Translations under genes and position numbers: made by a program | Assembly: GCF_024459955.1 (NCBI RefSeq) | Contig: NZ_JANFXK010000002.1 | Span: 186,001 to 250,000 of the forward strand | DNA length: 64,000 nucleotides | Source: Anaerovorax odorimutans | Lineage (GTDB): Bacteria; Bacillota; Clostridia; Peptostreptococcales; Anaerovoracaceae | Reading direction: 5' to 3' | The notes under the pieces: model-generated | What the model saw: the letters and a program-made list of their open reading frames with translations, nothing else | What the model was told of the DNA's origin: nothing | Databases searched by the model: none | Shown here: piece by piece, positions 27,201 through 34,330 of the stretch | Numbering within the stretch: position 1 is the first letter of the stretch | How the letters are laid out: each line of letters begins with the position of its first letter

Positions 27201-27208
27201 GATTTCAT
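18206..27208 (-). CDS. Three-module non-ribosomal peptide synthetase with terminal thioester reductase
   Basis: 3000 residues, order A1-T1-C1-A2-T2-C2-A3-T3-R. A1 about 15-470 (YTSGSTGTPKG 136-146), T1 Ser518 (LGGDS), C1 about 565-985 (HHIISDG 692-698), A2 about 1005-1490 (YTSGTTGTPKG 1150-1160), T2 Ser1536 (NAGLTS), C2 about 1593-2010 (HHIICDG 1719-1725), A3 about 2025-2515 (YTSGSTGKPKG 2171-2181), T3 Ser2557 (LGGTS), R about 2630-3000 with GATGFLG at 2640-2646 and YxxxK at 2797-2801. By alignment with GrsA, A2 and A3 keep the Asp235 that holds the alpha-amine (pocket readings near DAMFSGAI and DMKNVSTV), but A1 has Val there. I infer a non-amino-acid or unusual starter joined to two amino acids and released by NAD(P)H as an aldehyde or alcohol. 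Clostridial gut NRPSs with R domains are known to make peptide aldehydes and pyrazinones. No E, MT or TE domain. Confidence 0.97.
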   Translation of the reverse strand: MKSFLEAFAENAGKYAEKTAIVDQSGSRETSYRELDVLSDKIAGLIVEKKVEKGSLIPVLMGREMEFIASMLAILKAGCAFVPLSSAYPQERIDYITNQCKADWILGADFVKDAAAAKPLAEPVQVSQEDPAFAVYTSGSTGTPKGILHDHRSLSHSSYRIAKATGCLPEDQYLSNVPYHFVAFIIDLTANLYTGNTIHIQNEQDCRDVRKIEQYIAEHQINATFISPQLLKLFHNKSDSLRYVTTGSERLSGASGQGYTLYNFYGASETTPGATIFTVDKEYDNTPIGKPFEGMKIYLLNEDGSRTKEGEIGEICISGPLSRGYIDLSEKTAEVFCDNPFAEGEDDKILYHSNDLGKFTPEGNLIYVNRKDWMVKINGQRVETGEIETLMNSLDFVETAAVKGFENEYGQTYLCGYFQLKKDSAQKDPAAKIKEELKKKLPDYMIPSFFVELEAFPLNVNRKLDRLSLKPPQLSAFKAEYEAPVTPEEELLCKGFEEILGVEKVGRKDDFFALGGDSIKAVRLQAFAEELNLASQQVFEGKTPEKIAALCGQKEEDPYENCREEKDFYPLTDSQMGVFLECLQNPTGVMYNIPFAFTIPEGVDLQRFRQALLDTVKHYPVMGIAVRQQDETYGMVPGAAQEFEIPLEKVSQKQLEQIKESFVRPFDLEKGPLFRMELYETEKDGCLLADMHHIISDGASFASFFSQAARAYLGQDLQPEEITQFDLSNYEQKLKNTQRYQEAEEYFDRLLAGNEVDSNLLFDKDEDQSADHPAKRLYCNLEGRISSGALEHFTRQAGVTENTFFLGAFAYALAKYTGQTESLFTTVNNGRHDPRFQNTVGMLVRTIPVYANIEEDAAVQSFLQKMQADFFETMNHDCCSFGELANTYGISSDILFVYQAETLNAIEIEEARLPMEALETGSSLANITLHVFKKKGSYDLFLEYRSDVYEDETIEAFCAMMGNIMEGFLSEPCLKDIALIDEEEGRKLDRFHGAEVVYDRSETIIDLFNRRAAEMPEHTAVIYKDKRYTYAQADELSDRVAGYVQKLGIGREQVVSVLIPRCEYMPIASLGIMKAGAAYQPLDPTYPAERLAFMMKDAQASLLIADEQLLELVPEYDGPVLLLKDIPTLPLPEKESLTPPSPEDLYILLYTSGTTGTPKGCMLLHKNLRAFCQWYWNYYDLKEENVVAAYASYGFDACMMDMYPALTRGAAVCIVPEELRLELTSLSDYFEQENVTHSFMTTQVGRQFAEEGKNKSLKHLSVGGETLVPLQTEAAFELYNAYGPTECTIFTTIYRLDKTRRYSNVPIGRPMDNMELYIVDKYGRRVPTGATGELCVAGYQVSRGYLNRPEQTEKVFTPNPFSSKEGFERIYHTGDMVRFLADGNLQFVGRRDSQVKIRGFRVELTEIERVIRQYPGVKDATVMAFDAPAGGKAVAAYVVGDEKIDVNGLSAFIMEEKPPYMVPSVTMQIDQIPLNQNMKVNKRALPDPKPQAEAAVSDDNRPMTLLETDLKAIISQIVGHEGFSVSTNLMNAGLTSLSAIKLAAAVQREYGVELEVKKMMKQCTILSIEDEIYLALRQKRNEEPAEEKAVELKEWYPLTQTQLGVYYDAMKDSESTAYNIPAMFSFPASVTAAQLKKAAETVIAAHPYINTRIRVHGEEYVQMPYKGQPEEIPLLSMTEAELAKYKAQYVKPFVILDEPLYRLSIVETEARTCLFADFHHIICDGGSLDLFMHQLAAVLGGEIPEKETFSYYDFAAREKEQEHGEHYLQGGEFFAKMLENCRGASELAPDLSGQEQSGRKEESTALCDGLKVDGFCREHSVTPAQLFLAAAFYTLSRYLSSKDIYLCTISNGRSDLKLQNAMGMFVKTLPLAANVEGSKTVLRLIEEASQVLGDAVSYEEYPFTKIAADYDFAPQIMYACQLGVLELPMVSGQPVELDSMESDHPKFKLSIHIEERDGNPAVCLQYNNALYSRELMDQLALSMAVCVERMMEEPSALLGQLSLVTEEQQARLDKFRQAGSCELEEKVLHRVFEKQVALHKEKTALIAAEGSYTYEQLNAQMNRVANGLAEHGFSKGDTAAILLGRTGALMIAMYGVMKAGGAYIPCDPEYPAERIRQITEDSQAAFVITTAERLGDFAPGRAIDIQELLTCENTDNPKVEVSEKDLAYMIYTSGSTGKPKGVMLEHGGIANYVYDHEANPHVHACVTCGSVMMSITTVSFDMALKETAVALCNGLTLVLANEDDGNHPAHLAALMEKTGADIFNATPSRMLQYMESLEFCQALARCKVVMSGGEQYSLKLLEKLKEVTDARIFNTYGPTEITVSCNAKELTCEDRITIGRPLLNYTEYVVDSNGNLLPPGVVGELYIGGMGVARGYHDLPEMTAERFVEFNGERIYKSGDYARWTDEGDIVILGRTDHQVKLRGLRIELEEIENCIAEYPQMKAVVVVIRKINETEHLCAYYTAGETISVEALKEALAEKLTKYMIPTAYRQLDEMPMTPNGKIDRKQLPEPELAAAAEYVKPTTKAEEVFCKIFAEVLEMDQVGIDDSFFDLGGTSLVVTRVIIAATEAGFDITYGDVFSHPTPRKLAALFQEESGPVSELADLSLYDYANIENVLKGNNLEAFQEGEMQPLGNILLTGATGFLGIHILREFLLTEEGKAHCILRKGRYNSAEDRLKSMLFYYFEDTFEELIGKRLFITEGDVTGTEAFDRLQDCEINTVINCAANVKHFSSGTDIEDVNVGGALNCIAYCKETGSRLVHISTTSVSGFSVGGMPPEDTVMSENMLYFGQALDTKYGHSKFLAERAILEEVSQGLSAKIMRVGNLSARDTDGEFQMNFSTNSFVGRLKSYELIGRFPYTMMDSAAEMAPIDSTSQAILQLAKTPKACCLFHPYNNHSIYMGDIIHEMKRHGMDIELAEEKDYLAALEKAQKDPQKAEVLSSMIAYQNMGHGKITLPVKKENHYTMQVLYRLQYNWPTTSKEYVGRFVEALDGLGFFSNL

Positions 27209-27225
27209 GGTATATCCTGCCTTTC

Positions 27226-28578
27226 CTAAAAATCCACCTCTAAGAATTTTACTTTTCCGCCCTTGGCGCTCCTCTTGGGCGGTTCGTCGCCCAGGGTAAA
27301 TTCCAGCTGGCCGCAGTTTAAAATGTTAAAATATTCGATGAGCCTTGCCTTAGCGTCTTCAAAGGCCAGTTGCTTCTTTTCTTCGTCCTCGGCCACCATG
27401 CGTATTTCAAAGCTCCGCTCTCCTTTTTGGAGCAGCTGGATGCTGTACACGCCGGTGACGTCCTTGAGCCGTGTCTCCACTTCCGCTCCGGCGCTTAAGG
27501 CCACTTTTCCGCCTACGGTGATGTTTTCCAGAACCCGGCCCATGACTTCCATGACCGGCAGGGTGCTGCCGCACTGGCAGCCATAAGTAATTCTCACTTT
27601 ATCTTCTACGAAATAGCGGATCACCGGCTGCACATAGTTGGTCAGGTCGGTAATATAGATGCCCTGGGACCAGGTTCCCGGCTCCGCGGGGTTGCCGTCT
27701 TTGTCCACCGGTTCGATGATGACCCAGTCTTCGTTGATATGCAGCTTTCCCTTGTCGCAGGACATGGCCGCTTCGCCGCCTTCGGTGCTGCAATAGTTGT
27801 TGAGAATGGCGCAGCCAAAGGCTTCGGTCAGCGCCTGGTGTACTTTATCGCTGAGAACCTCCGCTGAGCAGGCGATGGCCTGGAGGTTCAGATTCATCTT
27901 GCCCTTTTTCTGGGCTTCGGCCAGCGCTCCCATGACCGACGGGTATCCGGTCAGAAGGTCAGGCTGGAACCGGTCCAGCTCCCGGGCGATTTCGTCCGGG
28001 TCTTTCAGAAGGGAGATCGGCAGCAGATTGTCCTTGTACTGCTCGTTGGCTCTGGCCATTTTGAGAAAACTGGAGTAGGAGGATACCTGCGGGTCCAGCA
28101 TGACAACGGCGGCGATCCGGTGATTTTTCGGTTCCATGATGTCCGGGTCCACATTGCGCAGAAGCCTGGTCTGCATCAACGCGCCGTGGATTACGTTGTG
28201 GTACGAATCCCTTACCATGGGCATGGGGATGCCGGTGGTGCCCGATGTGGTGAGGGCGGAATACTTGCCCAGATAGGACTTTACCGCTGTGTCTTCGTTG
28301 TGAAGGTAGTCGTAAACTCCATCATAGGTAATCTGCGGGTCCGTGACCCAGCTTTCGTAGGATTCCATCAGCTTTGCCTTTGAAGTCGGGGGCAGCTGCT
28401 TCCGAGTGAAATTGTCTCCGATATCTTTATATAATTCTTTGTAAAAGGCAGAATGCTGCTTCGCATAGGCGACCAGTTCTTTCAGCCGCTCATGAGCTGC
28501 CGCTTGCCGCTGCTCTCTTGTCATTTCTTCCGCTTCCTTGCAGAGCTTTATCGCCTGCTCCATGGTTATTTCCTTCAT
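27226..28578 (-). CDS. PaaK/CapK-like adenylate-forming enzyme
   Basis: 450 residues. It has the phenylacetate-CoA-ligase-type layout: N-terminal helix region (ERLKELVAYAKQHSAFYKEL), P-loop TTSGTTGIPMPMV at about 109-121, NNYCSTEGGE (A5-like motif), YITDLTNYVQPVIRY, and a final lysine region KRSAKGGKVKFLEVDF. Cysteines in TYGCQCGS could bind zinc, as in some PaaK relatives. It activates a carboxylic acid with ATP; CoA or a carrier could be the acceptor. It ends 17 bp before the NRPS start, so it belongs to the same operon. A role in preparing the NRPS starter is plausible but not shown. Confidence 0.88.
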   Translation of the reverse strand: MKEITMEQAIKLCKEAEEMTREQRQAAAHERLKELVAYAKQHSAFYKELYKDIGDNFTRKQLPPTSKAKLMESYESWVTDPQITYDGVYDYLHNEDTAVKSYLGKYSALTTSGTTGIPMPMVRDSYHNVIHGALMQTRLLRNVDPDIMEPKNHRIAAVVMLDPQVSSYSSFLKMARANEQYKDNLLPISLLKDPDEIARELDRFQPDLLTGYPSVMGALAEAQKKGKMNLNLQAIACSAEVLSDKVHQALTEAFGCAILNNYCSTEGGEAAMSCDKGKLHINEDWVIIEPVDKDGNPAEPGTWSQGIYITDLTNYVQPVIRYFVEDKVRITYGCQCGSTLPVMEVMGRVLENITVGGKVALSAGAEVETRLKDVTGVYSIQLLQKGERSFEIRMVAEDEEKKQLAFEDAKARLIEYFNILNCGQLEFTLGDEPPKRSAKGGKVKFLEVDF

Positions 28579-28719
28579 TGCTCTCCTCCTGTTCCTTTGT
28601 ATCAGTTATGTGGGGCTGTCCTGCGGGGTTGTCATGTGAGACCTCCTGCGAGACCGCTTTTTTGTATCCTTTTCCCTGGTTTTGCGGGAAAGTCAAAGGC
28701 TTTTTTCATAATGTGCCTA

Positions 28720-28912
28720 ATTGTTCAACAAGGGGCTCGTTTCGCCTTTGTTGTTGAAGTTTTCCAAGGATTGCGGCCTCTGTGCCTGTTGAAATCTGCA
28801 TATTGATCGAATTTCTGTGCTCGCACGCTCTGTATCCTTGAAAAAAGCTCAACAAATACTCGTTTTTTTGCTGTGTGTTGATAAAAATAGCAATTTGCCT
28901 TTTGAGCAAGGT
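28720..28912 (-). repeat. 190-bp dispersed intergenic repeat, copy 2
   Basis: Reverse-strand copy: AAAGGCAAATTGCTATTTTT at the right end and TTGTTGAACAATTAGGC-type sequence at the left. Most positions match copies at 14740, 34110 and 37697. Confidence 0.8.
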
Positions 28913-28997
28913 TCCACACGATTTTGACCGAACTGTACCGGCGTTGCTGCAAGGTGCGGAATCGTTTAATTTGCAAACCGCTCACCAAAAGGGCAGT

Positions 28998-29165
28998 TCC
29001 GGTAACTTATCCCGATTTTTTCGAAAAGTTACGCATTTTTCAACGATCCTGCGGCCTTCAAAACGGTTGGCAGCACAAACTGTCATTTTTCTACGACTTC
29101 GAGCACCCGCAAACCCACAACTTTGCGTAACTTTGCATGATTTTTGCGAAAAGTTACCGCGGCTC
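28998..29165 (+). repeat. 165-bp GTAACTT repeat, copy 1
   Basis: Opens with GGTAACTTATCCCGATTTTT and TTCGAAAAGTTACGCATT and closes with CCGCAAACCCACAACTTTGC, then GCGTAACTTTGCAT and GAAAAGTTACCGC. The reverse complement of 62915-63075 matches it along nearly its full length. Confidence 0.75.
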
Positions 29166-29170
29166 GCAAG

Positions 29171-29569
29171 TTACAACTTTTTCCTCAAGGTAAGAATGTT
29201 CTTTCCATCTTCATACCGATAATCCACTTCATCCATACACTCTTTTACCAGATACACGCCCAGCCCTCCGATGGGCCGGTCTTTCGCCAACAGGTCCGGC
29301 TCCGCCGCTTCCGCAAGCGGATTGAAAGCCGCGCCTTTGTCGAAAAACTGAATCTGCAAAAATCCGCGGGTCTGGCCGCAGAGGATTTCCACTTCCATTT
29401 CCGCGTCCGTATCATCGTACGCATAACTTGCGATATTGACAAAGATCTCTTCCACCGCCAATTCCACCCGGTGAAGATCGGCAAAGCCCTGGTCGCTGGC
29501 CTCCTTTAGCACAAAGTCCATTACTTTGTCCAGGTTCTCCACCTTTGCGGAAGTCATCATTTTTTTCAT
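29171..29569 (-). CDS. RsbW/SpoIIAB-like ATP-binding serine kinase (anti-sigma type)
   Basis: 132 residues, a stand-alone GHKL ATPase. The N box is LHRVELAVEEIFVNIASYAY (E and N for Mg-ATP), the G1 region is FFDKGAAFNPLAE (Lys in place of the usual middle residue of DxG), and G2 is GGLGVYLVKECMD. Kinases of this type phosphorylate a STAS partner and hold a client protein. The STAS gene lies directly upstream, 5 bp away. No sigma factor gene is linked, so the client may be something else. Confidence 0.9.
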   Translation of the reverse strand: MKKMMTSAKVENLDKVMDFVLKEASDQGFADLHRVELAVEEIFVNIASYAYDDTDAEMEVEILCGQTRGFLQIQFFDKGAAFNPLAEAAEPDLLAKDRPIGGLGVYLVKECMDEVDYRYEDGKNILTLRKKL

Positions 29570-29574
29570 AGGCT

Positions 29575-29874
29575 TTAGTCCTCTTGTATATCCAGCATGC
29601 GGGTAAAACCGCTCATGTTCATCACATCGTAAACCGCCGGCGTCGGATGCCGCAGCACCAGTTTCCCCTGACAGGCATCGGCCGTTTTCTTTGCCACCAA
29701 AAGCGACCGCAGCCCGGCGCTGGAAATGTACTCCAGCTTTTCCAGATCAATAATCAGTTCCTCAAATTGGGCATCTTTAACGGCTTCGGTCAGGTCCGGG
29801 GCCGTATTGGCGTCCAGCCGCCCTTCCAGATAAACCTCCATAACCTTTCCGGTTGTTTTAATATTCATTTCCAT
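29575..29874 (-). CDS. STAS-domain anti-anti-sigma-like protein
   Basis: 99 residues, one STAS domain. EVYLEGRLDANTAPDLTEAV opens the fold and LEYISSAGLRSLLVAKK carries the conserved phosphorylatable serine (about Ser52-53). It should be phosphorylated by the kinase at 29171-29569 and dephosphorylated by a PP2C/SpoIIE-type phosphatase such as the one at 34460-36391. Start ATG at 29874 with GGAG upstream; an alternative ATG is two codons later. Operon order is MATE-kinase, surface protein, STAS, kinase. Confidence 0.92.
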   Translation of the reverse strand: MEMNIKTTGKVMEVYLEGRLDANTAPDLTEAVKDAQFEELIIDLEKLEYISSAGLRSLLVAKKTADACQGKLVLRHPTPAVYDVMNMSGFTRMLDIQED

Positions 29875-29907
29875 AATTCGGTTCTCCTTCCTACTCCTTT
29901 TTCGTTG

Positions 29908-32006
29908 TTATTTTGTCCGTTTACTCTTCACGTTTGTGTAAGCGCTGTAAACCTTCTTACCCTTCACTACTTTGTAAGACCGCATTTTATAATAGTAGGT
30001 GTGATGGTCGCTCAGCCCGGTACTGGTATAGGTCCGCAGCCTGCTCCTGGAATCCTTAACCATCTGGTACTTTCCGTTTTTACTTTTGGCCCGATAAATT
30101 TTATAGCCGTCCGCGCCGCTTACTTTGTTCCACTTCACTTTCATCTTATTGTTACCCGCGGTAAGCTTAAAGCCAGGCGCTTTGGTTCTGGGCACGGCCT
30201 TGACGGTTTTGGAAAAGCCCCCGTATGTGGTCTTTCCATTCTCTTTTTTGTAGGTCCGGACTTTGTAGTAATAGGTCTTGCCTGTAGTCAGGTTTTTATT
30301 GGTCCAGGATTTAGACGCGGTGGTCTTAACCTTTTTGTAGCTTCCGTTCTTCTTTGTTGCCCGGTAAACCTGATAACCATCGGTTCCTTTGACCGCTTTC
30401 CAGGAAAGCTTCACGCTCTTGTAAGTCGTAGAAGCTTTTACCTTTGGCATCGACGGAATCGCCTCAAGCGTCTCCGTTCTTATGACATGACCGCAGGTCT
30501 TACAGGAGTACGTCTTCACACCAGCCTGACCATAGGTCGGTTCTTTTGTCACTACACCGTTGTTTTCCTGGTGCTCCCCATAGCCGTCTTTTTTGCTCTT
30601 GTCGGTTATCGGACAGTCTGCCGCCAGACACTCGTGCCAGTGATGCGTGTCGTCACTGCTCCAATCGGACGACCAGTTGTGAATATGAAGCAGCACAGGC
30701 TCCGAGGCATAGTCTGTCCTATTGGATCCGCTTAGATATTCCAAAAGAAGATAAACCTTTGCCGTGCCGGGCAGATTTTGTGGCATGGTAAAGGTACCTG
30801 TTCCTTCTCCCTCTTTGGTTGATAGAGGTTCTGTAGTCATCTGACCGTAATAAAGTACCGTCGCAGTCTTACTGTTATATTCCCCATCTGTGATCATAAC
30901 GGAAATTTGATCCTTACCGAAGAGCTCTTTGCTACTGCCTTTATACGTATATGGCACTGTGACGATGTTTCCTTTCTGGATTCCGGTACCGAGGGTAAGC
31001 TTCTTACTCTCATCCAACAGAGTCAGCTTCCATTCGTTCTTCCCAGCATAGTTCTCACTTGATCCCACTTTTGCTACAACTGCTCTTTGCTGGTTATCCT
31101 GAGGCCTTTTAATATCCCCATCCGTATAGTGAATCTTGTCTTTCAAGGAGTCGCCGGGGTCAGCAGATGCGAAAAGGACTGGTTCCAGATCGAGATTAAA
31201 AGCGGGACTGGCCACTGGCGCTCCTGCAGACTTTTGACCAGGCGCTTCCTTCGCCTCTATTGAGGTTATACTACCGTCCTCAGTTACAATACCGATATTT
31301 TCCTGATCCCCATTCTTAGGCGACCTGGTCCACCATTGGATGTCATTATTACTCCATATTTTAGCCCTGCTCTTTGCCGTCGTACTATCACTCCAGTATC
31401 CATACGCCAGGTTGGTCGCTTCCTTTGCATCCAGAGCAAATACCTTCTCATTTGTCAGTCCACACCACGCGAGCTCGTCCATTCCGTCCCCCAGCCCATT
31501 ATCGTCCGCACGGTTGGAGACTGCAATGGCGGCCTTTTCTATCGCCGTCCACCCCCCAAAAAATCGGTATCATGATCTCCCTTATTCAGCCACCCTTTAA
31601 GGTCAGAATCTTCCCACTTATTGGAGTTCTCTTTATCGTAAGCGAACGTATTACTTATATATACTCCCTTATCCGAGTTAAGAAACATGGTCGGACTTGC
31701 ATTATAATCTGTGGTATTGGCGTCCAGTACGCGAAATTCAATAAAATCTCCAATACTACATCCAAAATACACCTTGCTTCCTTTCCACTCAGAATTTGCA
31801 TCCTTAGGCTTCTCCGGATCGGAAATGCCCGGGATGTTTCCGTCCGTATCTTTTAAGTTTATGTCCTTTACCTCTCTTTCCTGCTTGGGCGTGCTGCTTT
31901 TGGCCTGTGCTTCCATAGGTTTACTTCCCACTCCCAAAAGCAGTCCCGCTACCAGCATCACGGTAAGCATTCCTGCCAAGCCTTTCCTTAATAATCTGTT
32001 TTTCAT
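29908..32006 (-). pseudogene. Secreted Fn3-repeat surface protein, interrupted by a frameshift at T6G6
   Basis: As read, the first frame covers 32006-31539 (155 codons and a stop) and the rest continues in the -1 frame from about 31560 to 29908; joined it would be about 699 residues. The parts are: signal peptide (about 1-35, ending EAQA), a domain with VYFGCSIGDFIEFRVLD and KGVYISNTFAYD (DUF6273-like), a Cys/His segment (HHWHEC, YSCKTCGH), and two C-terminal Fn3 repeats (LSWKAVKGTDGYQVYR; VKWNKVSGADGYKIYR). The break lies at TTTTTTGGGGGG (rc of 31552-31563), where T-TTT-TTG and G-GGG-GGT are both slippery heptamers in frame. It may be a pseudogene, a phase-variable switch, a programmed -1 shift, or a sequencing error. 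The start overlaps the MATE stop (TAATG). Confidence 0.8.
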
Positions 32007-33757
32007 TATTGATCTCCCTTCCGACTGATCCTTGCGATCAGACAATTCATTCCCAAAATATTATCGTAATCAATGTTTTTCGCTATGGCCCGCGCCACGG
32101 CGATTTCTTCAAATACATCTTCGCTGACCGGTTTTTCCAGGGGGTTGGCCGGCACGCCGTTATCCCGGAAGGAAATGCAGATTTCCTCATTGTCGATCAT
32201 AATGCGCACGTCGATGCAATCCTTCTTTTTGCCGGTCCTCTGATTGATCTGATTGACCGCCATTTCCTCCAGCACCACGCCCACTTTATTGGCTGTAACT
32301 TCCGGCACCGAATTTTCCCGGCAAAAGTCGATGGCTTTCTGGGAAAGGGCCGTAGCCTGCCCGATGGTCCGAATCATGGTTACGTCCAGTATCCTCCCCT
32401 GCTGCGGGTCCGGGATCAGGAAGAAACCTTTCAGCTCCGGTTCTTTGGCTGCGATCCGCTTTATGATTACAAGGAGTACGGCGATGGTCAAAAGTTCTCC
32501 GATGGGGAAAGCCAGCCAGACGCCTGTTGCGCCGATCAGTTTGCCCAAAAGCCAGGCTGCGGGAACAACGATAAAGAAACCTTCCAGCAAAGCGATCACA
32601 TTGGATATCTTTGGCCGGGCCATGATTTTGTAAACGCACATGGAGATAAACAAGAACCCCATAAACGGCAGGCTGATGGCGTAGATTCGGATTGCTTCCG
32701 AGGCGATGGCCACCTGCACCGGGTCCGTGACCCCGAAGAGACCGGTGATAAAACCCGGCACCGCTTCGAAGATCACCAGCAGGACGATGGTGGAAATACC
32801 GGTGATGGTAAGGGCCTTTTTGATGGTGAAACGGATCCCTGCGTAGTCTTCTTCTCCGTACAGCGTCCCCAAAAGCGGCGATATGGTCTGGGCCGAGCCG
32901 CCCACGAACATGGACACGATGGACAAACAGGAGGTGCATACGGAAAAAGCGGTCACCCCGTCGCTGCCCAGATAGGTCATGACGATGAGATTGATGCAGG
33001 TCAGGCGGAAAAAGTTCAGGCTGGTGTTGATGGCATCGGGAAGCCCTACCACCGTGATTTCTTTGATCATTTTTCCAGTGCTTTCCGGCAGTTTGTAAAA
33101 TCGCAGCTGCTTCGAGGTTATGATCCCGTAAAGTACCATGCAAAACCCCACCAGGTAACCGGTCCCTGTGGCCAGCGCCGCGCCGCTGATGCCTGCGTCC
33201 AGGCAGACGATGTAAACGATGTCCAGTGCCAGATTCACCACATTGGCTACGATCAGCACGGAAGACGCCAGCTTCACCCGCCCGGTGGCTCGCACAAAAT
33301 ACACAAGGCCCGGAACCAGGATCAGAAACGGCGCTGCCAGCATGACATATTTTATGTAGTCGTAAACCAGCGGCGTCAGGTCCGGCGCTTTTGTGGTCAA
33401 AGCCTCTGCGATGCCGCCGCATAGGAACCATCCCAAAGCACAGACCGCCAGGGCGACTACAGCCATGGCCAGAGTAGCCATGGTGAAAAGCTGCCTGGCC
33501 CGTTCTTTCTGCCTTCTGCCCAGAGCCACCGAATACAGTGTACAGCCGCCGACTCCGAACAAAACGTAAACCGCGTTAAACAGCAGCGTCACCGGCAGCA
33601 CCAGGTTGACGGCTGCCAGTGCGTCGGCTCCCAGCAGGTTGCCCACAATGATCCCGTCCACGACAATACTCATGGACAAGGCCATGGTCATCAGTACCGT
33701 GGGCAGAAAGAATTTCATAAACTGTTGGTTGATAATGGTTCCCTTTCTCTCAAACAT
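32006..33757 (-). CDS. MATE transporter fused to a C-terminal RsbW-like ATPase domain
   Basis: 583 residues from the ATG at 33757 (AAAGGAGG 4-5 bp upstream; the ATG at 33778 precedes that site). Residues 1-445 are a 12-helix MATE core (FLPTVLMTMALSMSIVVDGI, IVGNLLGADALAAVNL, and the second-half GLPDAINTSLNFFR). Residues about 455-583 are a GHKL ATPase fold like RsbW: ANKVGVVLEEMAVNQINQ is the N box and ISFRDNGVPANPLEKP the G1 box. The G2 box is less clear (VARAIAKNIDYDNILGMN). A transporter carrying an anti-sigma-type kinase module is unusual and suggests that export and signalling are joined. First gene of the operon with the surface protein, STAS and kinase genes. Confidence 0.88.
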   Translation of the reverse strand: MFERKGTIINQQFMKFFLPTVLMTMALSMSIVVDGIIVGNLLGADALAAVNLVLPVTLLFNAVYVLFGVGGCTLYSVALGRRQKERARQLFTMATLAMAVVALAVCALGWFLCGGIAEALTTKAPDLTPLVYDYIKYVMLAAPFLILVPGLVYFVRATGRVKLASSVLIVANVVNLALDIVYIVCLDAGISGAALATGTGYLVGFCMVLYGIITSKQLRFYKLPESTGKMIKEITVVGLPDAINTSLNFFRLTCINLIVMTYLGSDGVTAFSVCTSCLSIVSMFVGGSAQTISPLLGTLYGEEDYAGIRFTIKKALTITGISTIVLLVIFEAVPGFITGLFGVTDPVQVAIASEAIRIYAISLPFMGFLFISMCVYKIMARPKISNVIALLEGFFIVVPAAWLLGKLIGATGVWLAFPIGELLTIAVLLVIIKRIAAKEPELKGFFLIPDPQQGRILDVTMIRTIGQATALSQKAIDFCRENSVPEVTANKVGVVLEEMAVNQINQRTGKKKDCIDVRIMIDNEEICISFRDNGVPANPLEKPVSEDVFEEIAVARAIAKNIDYDNILGMNCLIARISRKGDQ

Positions 33758-34109
33758 AGGGCCTCCTTTTTTTGTCATATATCTGGTACGGCGGGCAAGT
33801 CATGGCATTTTGCCTGACTGGGCGCGCCATGTTGTGTCGAAATTTGTCGAATGAGCAATTTCAATATAAAATTTAAAAAAATAGAATTTTTTATATCAAA
33901 AATCAACGTTTGCAAGCATTGTTTCACGCTTTTCCTTGGATATTCAGGGAAAATCCGGAAAAAACACTGGATTATGCCCGTCATCCCTGATAAAAAAATA
34001 TAAAAAAAGTAATTTTTCGTTTTTTTGTATCCATTCTCCCCATTCCTTAGTTTTGAAACGCATATTTACCCTTGCAATTGGTGAACCGAGAATCGCATCC
34101 ATTTTTTAA

Positions 34110-34305
34110 CAATATGCAAATTTGTTCAACAACAGGTTCATTTTGGCTTTGTTGTTGATGTATTTCCAAGGCTTTGCGGTCTCTGCACCTGCTCAAAACG
34201 GCATATTGATTGAATTTCTACGTTTTCATGCTCCGTATCCTTGGAAAAAGTTCAACAAGAACCCAGTTTTTCGTTGCGTGTTGAGGAAAATATTGATTCT
34301 GCTTT
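34110..34305 (-). repeat. 190-bp dispersed intergenic repeat, copy 3
   Basis: Reverse-strand copy, more diverged: AATTTGTTCAACAACAGGTT at the left and GTGTTGAGGAAAATATTGAT at the right. The internal GTATCCTTGGAAAAAGTTCA arm of the stem is kept. Confidence 0.7.
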
Positions 34306-34330
34306 TTTGGGGGCGCAGTTTACTGTAGCT

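Larger units (their letters stand above)
28579..29170. other. Intergenic region splitting the NRPS operon from the regulator operon
   Basis: 592 bp filled mostly by one 190-bp repeat (28720-28912) and one 165-bp repeat (28998-29165). The first 140 bp upstream of the PaaK-like gene should hold the NRPS promoter, but I cannot name boxes with confidence. Confidence 0.55.

Noticed and set aside
32009-33424. Plus-strand frame of 471 codons opposite the MATE-kinase gene
   Set aside because: Antisense shadow of a conserved membrane protein; composition rich in H, D, G, Q and no family motif.
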